Positions 27,101 to 38,440 of a stretch of DNA of 64,000 bases are shown in pieces. The first letter of the stretch is position 1. Each line of letters begins with the position of its first letter. This DNA comes from Dasyornis broadbenti (lineage: Eukaryota; Chordata; Aves; Passeriformes; Dasyornithidae): NCBI GenBank assembly GCA_013397935.1, contig VZRN01006818.1, forward strand, positions 5,259,970-5,323,969, read 5' to 3'. Under the pieces are notes generated by a model. That model was not told the DNA's origin, did no database searches, and saw only the letters and a program-made list of their open reading frames with translations. The position numbers were made by a program, and so were the translations under genes.

Positions 27101-27440
27101 CTCCTGACAATTACCTTACTAAAAAAAAAAAATTTAAAATTAGAAAAGAGAGCTAAATAAATTAGAATGTCCCTTCAGGCATAGTAATTCACCCAACCAT
27201 AAAATATTTTCTGCATTTTGCCTGTATTTCTGTAGGATACAAATTCAGTTATACATTCAGGTTCCATACAGTACTTGGCTTTATGAATCAATAGAGCAAT
27301 CTGAAAAACTATTTGAGTTTTTAGCCACAAGCCAGCATACTGCTCTCCAAACTAACCTGGCACAGTAAATTAATGTGATACTAATTCAGTTTCTGGATCT
27401 TGGCCTTTACAGAACCAGTCTATAAAAAATTCTGTTTCAT
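21197..27440. other. Unique AT-rich noncoding stretch with simple repeats
   Basis: No gene is recognised; the longest ORFs are near 110 codons (23,793-24,122 plus; 25,146-25,496 minus) and show no domain I know. A pyrimidine-rich tract runs at 25,571-25,620 and a T16 run at 27,039-27,054. The 24,480-24,740 section has the AT-rich, complex texture of a possible regulatory element. Confidence 0.6.
21805..21833. repeat. (TAAA)n microsatellite
   Basis: About seven uninterrupted copies of TAAA. It is a simple tetranucleotide repeat, probably length-polymorphic. Confidence 0.95.
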
Positions 27441-27940
27441 CTCCTTTCCTACGGGCGTTCTCGGATGAACCATTTGGGTCCCGAGCTGTTGGCTTGGAGG
27501 TGACAAAAGCATGAACACGGCATGTGCGGGGAGTGCATGTGAGACTCAGCCTGGTCAGACACTCACCATGAGAGGCAGGAGCCCCGATCCGAAGGATTCT
27601 CTTATGCTGTGTTTGTGCCACTTCACTGGCTACAGAGTGGTGAAGAAACACCTCACTGGCTTCCATTTAACAAGCACGGATGGCAGCAGAAGTGCAGCCA
27701 AGAGCACTCAGAGGTCGTGGCAGCACACGTCTGTGACCAGTTTGAAGAGTGTGTTTTCCAGCCTGCACTGCCTCACTGCCATAGCTAGGGGCTCACCAGC
27801 ATCTGCTCCAGTCATGTTTCTTGCAATCTGCAGCACTAAACTCAGGCTATGAGGAGCAGTGTCCCATCCTCAAAGATCAGTGATGCTGGTGCCCAAAACC
27901 AAGAGGGAGGACGCATATCCCCTTCCCAGGCTGGTGAAGA

Positions 27941-27977
27941 GGGACAGGGCAGGGAAGAGGGCTGGGATGAGGAGGGG
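27941..27977 (+). other. Canonical G-quadruplex motif
   Basis: Six tracts of three or more G lie at 27941-43, 47-49, 52-54, 59-61, 64-66 and 74-77. The first five are separated by loops of 3, 2, 4 and 2 nt. This satisfies the classical four-tract rule on the plus strand several times over. Whether it folds in the cell is not known. Confidence 0.75.
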
Positions 27978-27988
27978 AAGAGAGGATG

Positions 27989-28041
27989 GGACTTATGGTC
28001 CCATCCATGTCCCTCTGGGGTATGGATGGGACCAAAAGTTT
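27989..28041. other. Near-perfect 25-bp hairpin
   Basis: A perfect 13-bp inverted repeat pairs TGGTCCCATCCAT (27996-28008) with ATGGATGGGACCA (28022-28034). Pairing extends outward through one A-A mismatch to 27989/28041 (last pairs G-U) and inward through two G-U and three C-G pairs to a three-base TCT loop. In RNA this would be a compact stem-loop. It is shorter than a typical animal pre-miRNA, so a microRNA call is not supported. Confidence 0.6.
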
Positions 28042-29009
28042 GGAAAGCCATGAAAAGGGCTACTGGCCCTCAGCCAGTCACCCCCCACTGCCATCACAGC
28101 ACCTCTGTTCCCGGCTGCAACCCACCCCTCTACTTCCACTACCCCATATCCCCCACCTATGGCCTGAGACTCCTCTCACTCCCATCTGAGCCACAGCTAC
28201 TTCCTCTCAGGGCCCTTCAACACTTTACCTGCTGCATGTTCTGCCCAGGGAGGGCAGGACCATGCACGTGGGTTGGAGCTGGAGGAAACCTTCCAGCGTC
28301 AGCTGCTGTGATTGTCTACAGACTTCATCAGTGATTTTCACCTTTCTGTAAAGCTCATGTGTTAGGTTTTGAACAAACTCTAATTATGCTTTCCTTGGCA
28401 AGGGAGTGCAACAACATATAAATTATTTAATGGCTCTACTAGATGCTTGAACCAATACTTTATCAATTATTATTACTAGTGTGAATAGTGTTTGCGGTCT
28501 TTTATAAACAAAGAGCCTAACTACATGCTGAAAATAAAAACTTCCTGCTTAATTTAATCCTTGCCACAGGCAATTTCTTGTAAAGATCAAGCAAATTATG
28601 GCCCAAGGGTCTCTGTTGTAAGATATATATCCTACAGTCCAAGGCTGGGCACAATGATTGTTGATAAAATGTCAATTGTTCACTGCATAGTTTCTGCCCT
28701 ATCAGAACTTGATGAATAGTTGTTTATTTTCATTAATAGTGGACATATCATAAATTACCTTTTTCCCCCCAATTTTTTCTAGCATGACCATAAACTCTAC
28801 TATAGAAATATTCCCTTAATTGTAAATTCAAGAAGTTATTTATCATTTTTTGAGCTATAAACTTCAAAACTGATGTTTTCACATGATGAAATTCATTGCT
28901 TTTCAGCCAACTCACAAAATAAACCATACTTGAAAGTTTCTTGAAACACATCTTTCTCCATGAGATCTACAGCAATTTCCTGTACAGGAGGAGTATATGG
29001 GGTACATTT

Positions 29010-29011
<2 letters not shown>

Positions 29012-29079
<68 letters not shown>

Positions 29080-29130
29080 NTTTTTTTTTTTTTTTTTTTT
29101 TTTTTTTTTGTTTTTTTTTGTTTTTTTGTT
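29012..29130. repeat. Long poly-T tract containing one N
   Basis: Roughly 119 bases are almost pure T, with ATAN at 29077-29080 and three G interruptions near the right end. A homopolymer this long with an undetermined base is probably of unreliable length. A reversed AATAAA signal is not seen just to its right, so a retrocopy tail on the minus strand is not supported. Confidence 0.9.
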
Positions 29131-32100
29131 ATTTATAAGACATTTTGAGATTTCTCCAGTAGATAATTGTTCATTTAAAACAAAATTCCCACATATTTTA
29201 GATTAAACTTGACAGTCTTTGATCTTCACATGACTTGACTTCACACGGCCGGTGATTGTTAACGTTTGTTTTGATTGTTTCATCCTGTAATGAAAAGATA
29301 CCTACAAAATTAGTTTAAAATTACAGTGTTTGGCAGAAGTACTTTCCATTCCTCTCCTCCACAAAAGACAGTAATTCAGTTAAAAAGTCAGTCTTTATGA
29401 ACAATAAATATTCCTTTAGCTCTCCAACCAACATGTGCTCTTGCATGATATTTGGATATGAGAAGAGTCCTAAATGCAAATATTAATCCTCTTGAAGAAT
29501 CCTTACTCCTTCATGGTAAAATAGGTCTGAATTATTATATCAAATTTTTGAAGCAAAGGCTGTCTGAAAATTTGAGGTTTGCAGTGAATAACTGGTTCTT
29601 ACTGCCATTTCTTCACCTGATATTCTGTATAGGTGGGAACAGCCACTCCCTGAGTTTTTAATTATTTCCACATTAAATTTTTTTACATCAAGTATATGAA
29701 GATTACTTTTTCTTCTGTGTATCTACTGAAGCTCTCTTATCCTAAAATAACTTAAGAGGCTGGTTACATGTGGGCTGTTTTTGCCAAGACTCCATGAATA
29801 CTTGAAGAACAACCTTACCAATGAGAGGCAAGAGTTCTGCAGGTGACTGAGGGAGAAATGTCAAGGGAAAAAACAGGCAAGAAATGCTCTGACCACAGGT
29901 ATGTTACTTCTGTAAAATGAGTTTCTTGGTCACCCTTGTAGTAATACTTCAGGTAACAACTGCTAACTCGGTAAGGTACAGTGGAAAAGAAATGGAGTGG
30001 GCTGGGATGGCAGGATCAGCAGGGACATCAGCAGCTTATGCTCAACATGTAAGTCACAAAGCAATAAATAGGGACTACAATAGCCTCTTTATGGGAAGAC
30101 AGCCCCAGGAGTCCAACGCAGTGCAGAGGGGGAAAAAAGATAATAACTGAATCAGGTCGCTTGATTCCTCCCCAGGGGTTCATTCCAGATGGAATTTTGT
30201 TGGCAGAAACACACTTCCATAAAATATCTACATACATAATTGATTTAAAGCCTCAATTGGCAAAAAAAAAAACCTATTGTATTTTACCTCTCAGCAAGAT
30301 CCTGCCTTTAGCAGAATGAAAAGAGGCAGCAGATTCCAGTAGAAATGAATATTAAATGAAACACTGCCAAAACTGAGCTAATATTTCTCTGCCTCTCTTG
30401 CTGCACAGTATTTCCAAGTTTACATTGCCAATGATTTTAGTCTACCTAGATTTCCCCTTTTCAGGGCCAAGTTTGATTTCATTTGGAGCAGTTTCATATA
30501 ATTTAATTCTATTATTTCATTTCACATCCTTAAAATTTATAATTTTGTACATGAACTATAACAACATCTTTTCCCCTTACTAGGTATCCTTTTTGTATCT
30601 CCCTCTTGTTTAACTGCTTCTATAACCACCAATTTCTGTTTCATCAAACCAACAAGACTTCACTTAGATGAGTGTCTACATGGGAAACCATGGAGAACAA
30701 GTGTTTTGAGCATAAGTGCTGAAATTAATCTGCTGTAGCTGTTTGGGGTTTTTTTTGACTCTGTGTACTGGTATATGGGAATTAGCATATCACAGCTAAA
30801 GTTGCATAAGAGGGATTGGGAACAGTTCTAGAAAAAAAAAAACAACAGGATTCTCTTGATCACATTCCTCATTTCTTCTTTCCCTCTTCTCCACCCCATT
30901 TACTCAAGTAATGTGGTAGTCTAATTAGAAAGCTGAGAGTATGAAAATAAGATCAGGTTCTGGCTATACAAATGCACCGCAAGCCGATGATTTTAGACTG
31001 GACCTTGCAAATTCCATTAATTTTTCAGGCTATCCAACTCTTTTCTGCTGCTTTTTTACCCCACTTTCAGTTGAAGTTAAATAATTCAGCCAGGAACTGA
31101 ATGAAAGCCCTGTTTGCTTTCTGCTGACACTCTTCATCTGCTCTCCATTCTAGAACTTCATTTTATGCCTCCAGTTAGTCAGTCAGTTTTCACTCCAGCT
31201 GCATCACTGTAGCCAGCTGAGCTTTTATCCCAACAGAATGGTCAGTCTGGTTGTACTGGTAAGGCACTGTGACTGTGCAGACATGGTCTGTGAGCGAGGT
31301 GATCCTAAAATAACCCCCACAGCAGTGACTCCCAAGGAGCAGCTGCCTGTGCTGCTCATTACTTTCTCTTCAGCTGTTTTAACACCAACATTTGACAGAC
31401 ATTGTATCTGAAGTCACAGAGATGCGGGACGGCTTCACAAAAGACCTTTCAAGGGATCAAAATATGCTTAATTAATCCTGAATGGAAGATGAATAGAAGG
31501 TTCTTCTCTTCTTTCAGATATACACAAGACTCTTGTTGTTCTCTTCAGTCTCTCCTTCCTAATCACAGAAGAGCCTAATTACATGACAGGCTGTTGTATT
31601 CTTTTTCCCTTTGGCTGGCCAAATTACATTTGTACGACAAATGATGAGGGATGTCTTCCTTCTCCACTTTTCACAGGGAAAACCGACCAAAGGACGAGAA
31701 AGTGCACAAGTCCATTTTCCTGATACCGAAGTTTAGGATTAAATAAACACCCACTGCATACCTTCGGTTTATCCTTCCTGAGTTCAGAGCAGTGACAACA
31801 CAGATCTGAACTGTATCTCATTACTCTGTCATCCACAGGGCTGTGGCAGAATTGCTGAATGATGACAAGCCACTCATCTGCTTGGCCTCTGTGACATCAG
31901 CCAGCACAGACTTCCACAGAGTTCAAGCTGTATATACTATTTCATATCACCTATTTACCAAATTTCCAAGTTTCACTCAAGCTGAATCAGTATTTCTTTC
32001 AAAGTCAGAGTGTTAATAGTTCTGAACAATATGAAAATATGTGTGGTTTTGCACATGGCTTCTTAGAAGGAATCAGTTTCTTCTTTCCAAAGCCAATGCA

Positions 32101-34454
32101 CTGGTAAGAAAGATGAAATGTTCTCTCTTCTCACTTGTGGTGCTGGCATATAACACCAGGTTTTTTTGTGCTTCCCACCAGTCAGTTTAATTGTTATTCA
32201 TAGCTGAGATCAGCAAGAATTCTTTTCTTTTAATGCTGGCAAACTTTCTGGTTTTATCACTTTCCATTGAAGCAGTATATGCCCCATAGAAGCTCTATTA
32301 CAGTGAATGATAGTGGATAAAACTGAAGAAGCAACAAGTGAAACCTGTGAGACATAAAATTTTGCATCTTACATTAGTACTGTTAAAGTTGTTAGGCTGG
32401 TGCTTACAAAGCATTTTGAGATTCCCAAATTTATATGCTGTGTTCATGTGAGAGTGCAGAGTAAATACAACTGTGGTACTCATGCCATCAAAACCTACAA
32501 CCCTGCCAAAAATTAACGTGATCACCACAAGATTTCCTATTTTATACTAGGGAATTCTAGAAAAGGTTTTCTGTTTAGTACAGAAGTTCATATTTATTTT
32601 ACTATTACCAGCTGTATTTTTCAAGTAGAGGTAGAGGATAGGCAGAACACTCATCAAATAAAACCTGCAAATGAAACATTAAGAAACTGCTCCAGTGTTA
32701 CCAAATCTGAACTGCTCAAAACGAACACTGTGTTGTTACAGCATAAAATTCAGTTAGGAGAAGCATTTACCCTACATGCCTTTGTCAACAGAGTGGATAT
32801 TCAAAGATCAGTCACTTTTCCATATCATTTACCTAGAAAGATAAACTTAAATCTACCATCTATATCTGGCTTCAGCACATACTGGCATTCTGAAGAAACC
32901 TTTGTTTGTATGGTTGTAGCAGATAGCCTAATATAGCCATTTCTCTCACATTAACTTATTTCCTATGATTGAATGATATTTCAGGTATTTTACAAGGTTA
33001 GACTCTGTTCTTCCGAGTTGGCTGTAAATCAGCAACAGAAACAGAAGTTTTAAGTCCAGTGTCTGCCTTCCCCCAAGAATGATTTCACAATTAGTGCACA
33101 ACCTGTTGGTGTTTCATCCACCAGGGCACAGCAAGGACCAGTACGACACTTTGAAGGATTTAAAGGTCTGCTTTCATCCCTCCCACTTTCCTGTTCACTT
33201 ATATGAATTTCTCCTCCTTTGCCAGCATGGCAAGTGCAGGCTAAGTGAGAGCCTGGCTTCAACAAAAAACAACAAAGCCATCTGCACCTTCAAGAGGAGT
33301 ATGAACTTGTAACATAAAAGGGTGGTGTTCTCTGCCATAAAGTGTTTTTGTGATCTTGATAAATTATTTGAGGTTATGAAAAGAAATTTTCATAATAATC
33401 ATTTTCTAATTAACTTTCTTCTAGACAAGGCAACTCCACTAGCTGAGCACAAAGGCTCTCCATTCGTGGGGAGCAATGGGTACTTCAGAACAAGATGCAG
33501 AATTGTCCAAACACTGATCAGGAAACTTCTTAAGCCAGATAAAAAATGAAGTAAACACCTAAGTTCCTTATTTTCCATATTTTTCAACATCTTGGGCTCC
33601 ACCTCCAGACTGCAGGAAGCAAATATTTACAGTTAAGACTCACAGTCTGAAAATATCTTCTGGACTTACACCTATGCTGAGTCTAAGTTGCAGCTGTCTT
33701 TTTCCTGTATTGACCAAGCAGTTAGTCCGCTCATGCAGGATGTGGCATGCTGCAGGGAAATACTATCCACAGTTTGACAGGATGCAAATCTCCTTTCTTG
33801 GTGTCCTAAATATTGAGGGAAAGGCTGCAGGATGAAGCATTTTCCACCCATCCAGTAGAAACTGTTTCATCTTGTGGTAGAAGCCTGAAGTCTCCTTAGG
33901 CCTGAGGAATTAACATCACTTGCCACGTTAGTGAATAAAAGGCAGAACGAGCTGTCATCCAAGGCCGTTCTTCTATTTCACCATGATTATGAACAGATCT
34001 CAGGTCAGCAGCCAGAACCCAATTCTCTCAGTGCAAGCCAGTGAAAGATAGAGCACTTTAACACTGGAAATGCTATAAGATCATGTACTCACACACTCTC
34101 ATCAAGGATGCCAGTTGCACTGGGTCTTTACTGGACTGGGTTTGCCCATTGCATAATCGTATAATAAAGGAAAGCTGCATTTCACTGAGCTGTGAGATGC
34201 GACCATAAAATGCCATACACAGGGTAAAGGGTAAAGCTATGAATACATGAGAGATGAAGAAAACAGTAGACTTGCAAAAAACAAAGTGGCCAAGAACGTC
34301 TTCTAGTAGTCAAACCAAGCATATAAAACCAGAAGCAGACTATAAAACACAAATCATCATTAGCTTTACTGATCCAAGAAAAGGTGTCTGAATCACACAA
34401 TCTCAGCAAGAATAATTTTGCATAAGATACCTCTGTGAATCATTATGCATATAC

Positions 34455-34471
34455 ATATATATATATATATA
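34455..34471. repeat. (AT)n microsatellite
   Basis: About eight AT dinucleotides in a row, preceded by imperfect CATATACATA copies. Confidence 0.9.
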
Positions 34472-37434
34472 AATCAATGCAAAGATAAGGCAAAGAAGAT
34501 AAGTTATGAGATATATAAAAAACATAGAGCATTTTACTTGCTTAGAGACATTCTCAAATATGACCAGTAAGCAAATAGGAGCGAGTTTGGAGATATTTTA
34601 CCTGAATGGCATGGCCAGATGTCACCAATTAAAACAGAAATTTTAAGGTCTGGGAAATAAAAAAAAAAAAAAAAATTAATTTGTTTTAACAGTTTGGACC
34701 TGATATCCCTTATTGAAGTCTAAAAAAGACAATAAGTGTTCATGGTTTGTTAAGTTAAAAAAGAAACCAGAAGACATAGTAACTGTTATTCGCTGCCACT
34801 CACAGCCCGACACCATGTTGTGCTTTTGTCAGTTCATTCAATAAAGACAGATGCAAATTTCCTAGACATCACTCCATATCACTCCTAGTCGGAGTAGCCC
34901 ATAAAAATGAAATTACCTGTTCTGTTCCAATACTTGAACAGCTAATGAAGCAGATTGATCCTTTAGTTAAAATGTACTTTCTCTAATAGAGAAACCACTT
35001 CTGACAACTGAGAGGAAGAAAATGAAATATTTCGTTCTTCTCATTTGATTTCGGTGCACTATGTTTAAAACTAGACTTCCACAGTCCTGATTATTAATAA
35101 TAGGGTCATTCTCTTGCATAATATCTGTTCCTTTATTCGAGAAACTACATGATCCTTGTAATCAAATACCGCTGAACAGTGGTGTATCAAGCACAAGTGA
35201 TTGCACTTTTATGCCTATGCCTGACAAAGGTCAATAACCACACCAAAGAGAGAGATACAAGTCTAAATAACAGAACATGCTCCTATAGGTTGCTAAGAAA
35301 GATTCTTCCTAACCTCTAACAGTGTGATGATAAGATACTCTGAAGCATTCCAGGGAAGAACTGAGGTTGGTATTGACACCACAACTTTTACTTTTAGCTA
35401 CTTTTTAAACTCATGCTATTTTTCTCTTCTTACTGTAGTTTTTCATTATGAAATATGTCTGCTTTAACTGGTAAATAAACCCTTCTGTGATGTACAAACT
35501 TCTTTTGTTCTTTCTTACAAAATTTTTGTCCTCCTAACTTTTGGCACACCGAGGGGGACTGTGTCTGGTGAGTGCTGGTTGCTACAGGATACCATGATCA
35601 GGAAATAGAAAAGACCCTTGAATCCATGCTACAGAGAACTTGGAAAGAGCTGAGGAGGAAAGTCATAACACAGAGCAGCCTGTGCACCTCAGCCTTACAT
35701 GTCCTCTGCACTATGGCACCTCATCTGTCCTTTTGTCCTTCAGGTGTCTGTTAGACTGTTCCAAAACTTAATCTCACAATAAAGCACTTTTCCCCCTTTG
35801 CTTCACATGACACATCTTTCTCTGGAGCTTTTGGTCTTCCCTTCTGCAAAATTTGTTTCTCCCAGTTTCCTTTCCAGGAGCTCAAGACACCTGAAGGTGT
35901 AGTGCTCCACAGGGAAGGATCAACATCCTTCAGCATTGTATTGCAGACACTGTTTCCAAATGTTCAGAGCTGGAAAGCCACCAGATCTCAGCATTTCTAA
36001 TTTGGGACTAAAGTAGTAACAAGTCATTGTCTAAATCAGAGGGCAGTTCAGATACATATGTATAACTTCCATATTTTTGTTGTCACCTTTAAAGACATCC
36101 AAAGTAGCATTGATTTATAGTATAACACCCCAAAAAAATTAAAAATAGGTAGCTTACCCAACAGGACCTCAAATCAATTACTGGCACCCTTTCAGGCTGC
36201 ATATGTTATGCTTTCTGAGGTATCAAATGAAGAAGGCAAACAGTGTCACAGCTAACGAAGGGCAGGGGCTTCCCATCACTGCTTAAATCCTCAGCATTAG
36301 GCTCTTCCTTTCTTTAACAGAGGGTGCTCAAGCTGGGCTGCTGTTGATCCATGGTTCTGAAGGACAACGTAAGCCTTGCTCAATACTTGCCTTTGGTCCT
36401 CCCTTGTGCAGGGAAAACATGAAGTATTACTACAAAGAATCCATCCAGCTCTACTTCTACCAGTCCTGATACTTATAGGCATGACATCCTCCCTTATTAA
36501 CTTTTCTGAGGTCTTTCCAGAAAAGCAACCACAGTAAGCAAACCTCAGATCCACAGCTTTGGAGTGTTAGAATGGTTACCTGACTTTTTGAACTGTGTTC
36601 TAATAAACCTGAGCTCATTCATTTACCATTTCTTCACAAGGAGGGTGAAAAAGCCAGTCTTGTCTAACACTAGGGTGGTTTTGGAAAACCTTTTCCCTGA
36701 AGAATTGATACCACTGATAAAACTAAATCTACAACCCTTACTCATGATTAATGAGATCTATTATGGGTGAGAAAAACGTGGGGGGGGAAGTCAGACTGAA
36801 GATTTTAACGTAAGTTTACAGGCGAATTTAGACTGCAAAGATTTTTGAGATTTCATTTTATTTTTAGAAAATCAAATATTTCTGTTGAAGGTTTGTCCAG
36901 AATTAATTTTTCTTGCCTCATTCATACACTTATCTTATATTCTTTTGAGAATTTGAAGCAGTTCAGAACAAAAAATACCAGCTTTCCTTCGCTTGTTTGA
37001 TCTATAACCTCCATTAACCTTTGTGACTTAATTTTACCTAAACTTTAATCCTACTGAGCTATCAACAAAATTCACACTAATCAGCTCTGCTTTTATTTGA
37101 GTGGAAATCGTAGAAAACTCTTCACAGTAAAACAGTAAAAACAGGCTCATATAAAATAGAAAATATTGTCAAAAGGGAAGAAAGAGAATATCAGTGATTG
37201 GTGACTGTTAAATGTCAATACTTCTGTTAGCACAAAGTCATTAAAGACATTCTGTAGTCTCTTTTCCCTCTTTTGTAATGTTTTGTTTAGACAACAGAAG
37301 GACAAATTCGAGCATTCATGAATATGACAGAATGAGGGAAACAATGAACTAAGCATAACAATACGCAGAAAAACAGCTCAGAATTGCCAAAAAAAAAAAA
37401 AAAAAAAAGGCCCCTCATTTCCTACCCTAAAATT

Positions 37435-37464
37435 NNNNNNNNNNNNNNNNNNNNNNNNNNNNNN
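37435..37464. other. Assembly gap (30 N) with duplicated flanks
   Basis: Thirty N separate two near copies of the same text. Left of the gap an A20 run is followed by GGCCCCTCATTTCCTACC; right of it an A7 run is followed by GGCGCCTCAATTCCTGTCC. About 33 bases align with only about five differences. The gap therefore probably marks a failed overlap at the poly-A run rather than real missing sequence. Confidence 0.9.
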
Positions 37465-38164
37465 AAAAAAAGGCGCCTCAATTCCTGTCCTGAAATTTCT
37501 TTGTAATTTCAATGGATCTTTGCAGTACCAGAAATTGGTAAGTATTGAACTACTCAGGGGGTTTTAAGACTCCTTTGTGATGGTTTTGCAGTTCTTTTTC
37601 ACTGTCTCCCACTGATCACACTCTGGAGAACAAACTGCCTCTGGAAGTACTGAGAGCACCGTGGTGTGTGTTGGGTGACCCAGAGAAGCTATTCATGTCT
37701 CAGGGCACTGACACAGTTACTGGGCATGTTGGTGGCCTCCTTGCGCTGACTGACTGTAAAGGGACTTTAGAGGAACTGGGAAGCTAACCCATGCCCCTTG
37801 GGTGGGCATTTGCAACATAGAAGGATCAGCCTGGGCTCAGACCTTCCCTGTTTTCTTGAAGCCATCACCTCTAAAATGTTTCACTGTTGCTTAGTTACCT
37901 CACTGTGATCAGACACCTTTTCTCAGTTTCATCTATTTGGTTTCAGTGATGCTTTTTTTGCGCGTTATTTTCTACCTATAATGAATTTCATTGAGAGCTA
38001 GCCCACAGAGCCAGAAGCTGTGAAGATTAGAACCAAGTTTATAATAGGAGGAAAGAAACAGTGAAAATAGTGTCTGGTTTTGCTTGTGATGATATTTATG
38101 ACTATGAACAAAATTAAGCAGTCTGCATAAATACCCTAATTAACATGTTACCTTATGACTTTAT

Positions 38165-38440
38165 TGCTGAAAAGCAAAAAGGAAAAGGTATGAAATTGTG
38201 TCAGGAAGGTTTAGGTTGGATATCAGGAAAAAGATTCTTCACCCAGAGGGTGGTTGTGCACTGGCACAGGCTCCCCAGGGAAGTGGTCACAGCACCAAAC
38301 CTAACAGAGTTCAAGAAGTGTTTGGACAACCTTCCTGGGCACATGGTGTGATTCTTGGGTCTGTCCTGGGCAGGTCCTGGAGTTGGCCTTGATGATTCTT
38401 ATGGGTCCCTTCCAACTCAGGATATTCAATGATTCTGTGA
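38165..38440 (+). mobile_element. CR1 LINE 3' fragment (plus strand)
   Basis: The sequence runs from a GGAAAAGGTATGAAATTGTG segment through GGTTTAGGTTGGATATCAGG, GGGTGGTTGTGCACTGGCAC, GCACATGGTGTGATTCTTGG and GGGTCCCTTCCAACTCAGG to the CR1 3' tail GATTCTGTGA. In the plus frame it still encodes the very C-terminus of CR1 ORF2, with RFFTQRVVVHWHRLPREVV visible. Only the last ~280 bp remain, so it is 5'-truncated and dead. Its 3' end differs from the other copies here, which suggests a different CR1 subfamily. Confidence 0.9.

Larger units (their letters stand above)
27441..28334. other. GC-richer patch of unknown nature
   Basis: Within AT-rich surroundings this 0.9-kb patch is clearly GC-richer. 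About eight CpG lie within 27,450-27,600. ORFs stay open for 161 codons on plus (27,849-28,334) and 98 codons on minus (27,370-27,666), but the predicted proteins are of biased composition or unrecognised. It is not CR1. It could be an old retroelement, an exon of a noncoding RNA, or a local GC-biased segment. It contains the quadruplex motif and hairpin listed next. Confidence 0.35.
28335..38164. other. Long unique noncoding stretch
   Basis: No gene is recognised. The open frames (33,079-33,312 and 33,322-33,549 plus, and others near 70 codons) lack known domains. Simple repeats are an (AT)n at 34,455-34,471, an A17 run at 34,659-34,675 and a G8 run near 36,780. The poly-T tract and the first assembly gap are listed separately. 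Confidence 0.6.

Noticed and set aside
28941..29206. Phe-rich ORFs
   Set aside because: They are translations of the poly-T tract.
33120..33134. CTCF-like word CCACCAGGGCAC
   Set aside because: The key GGGGGC part of the core is not matched.
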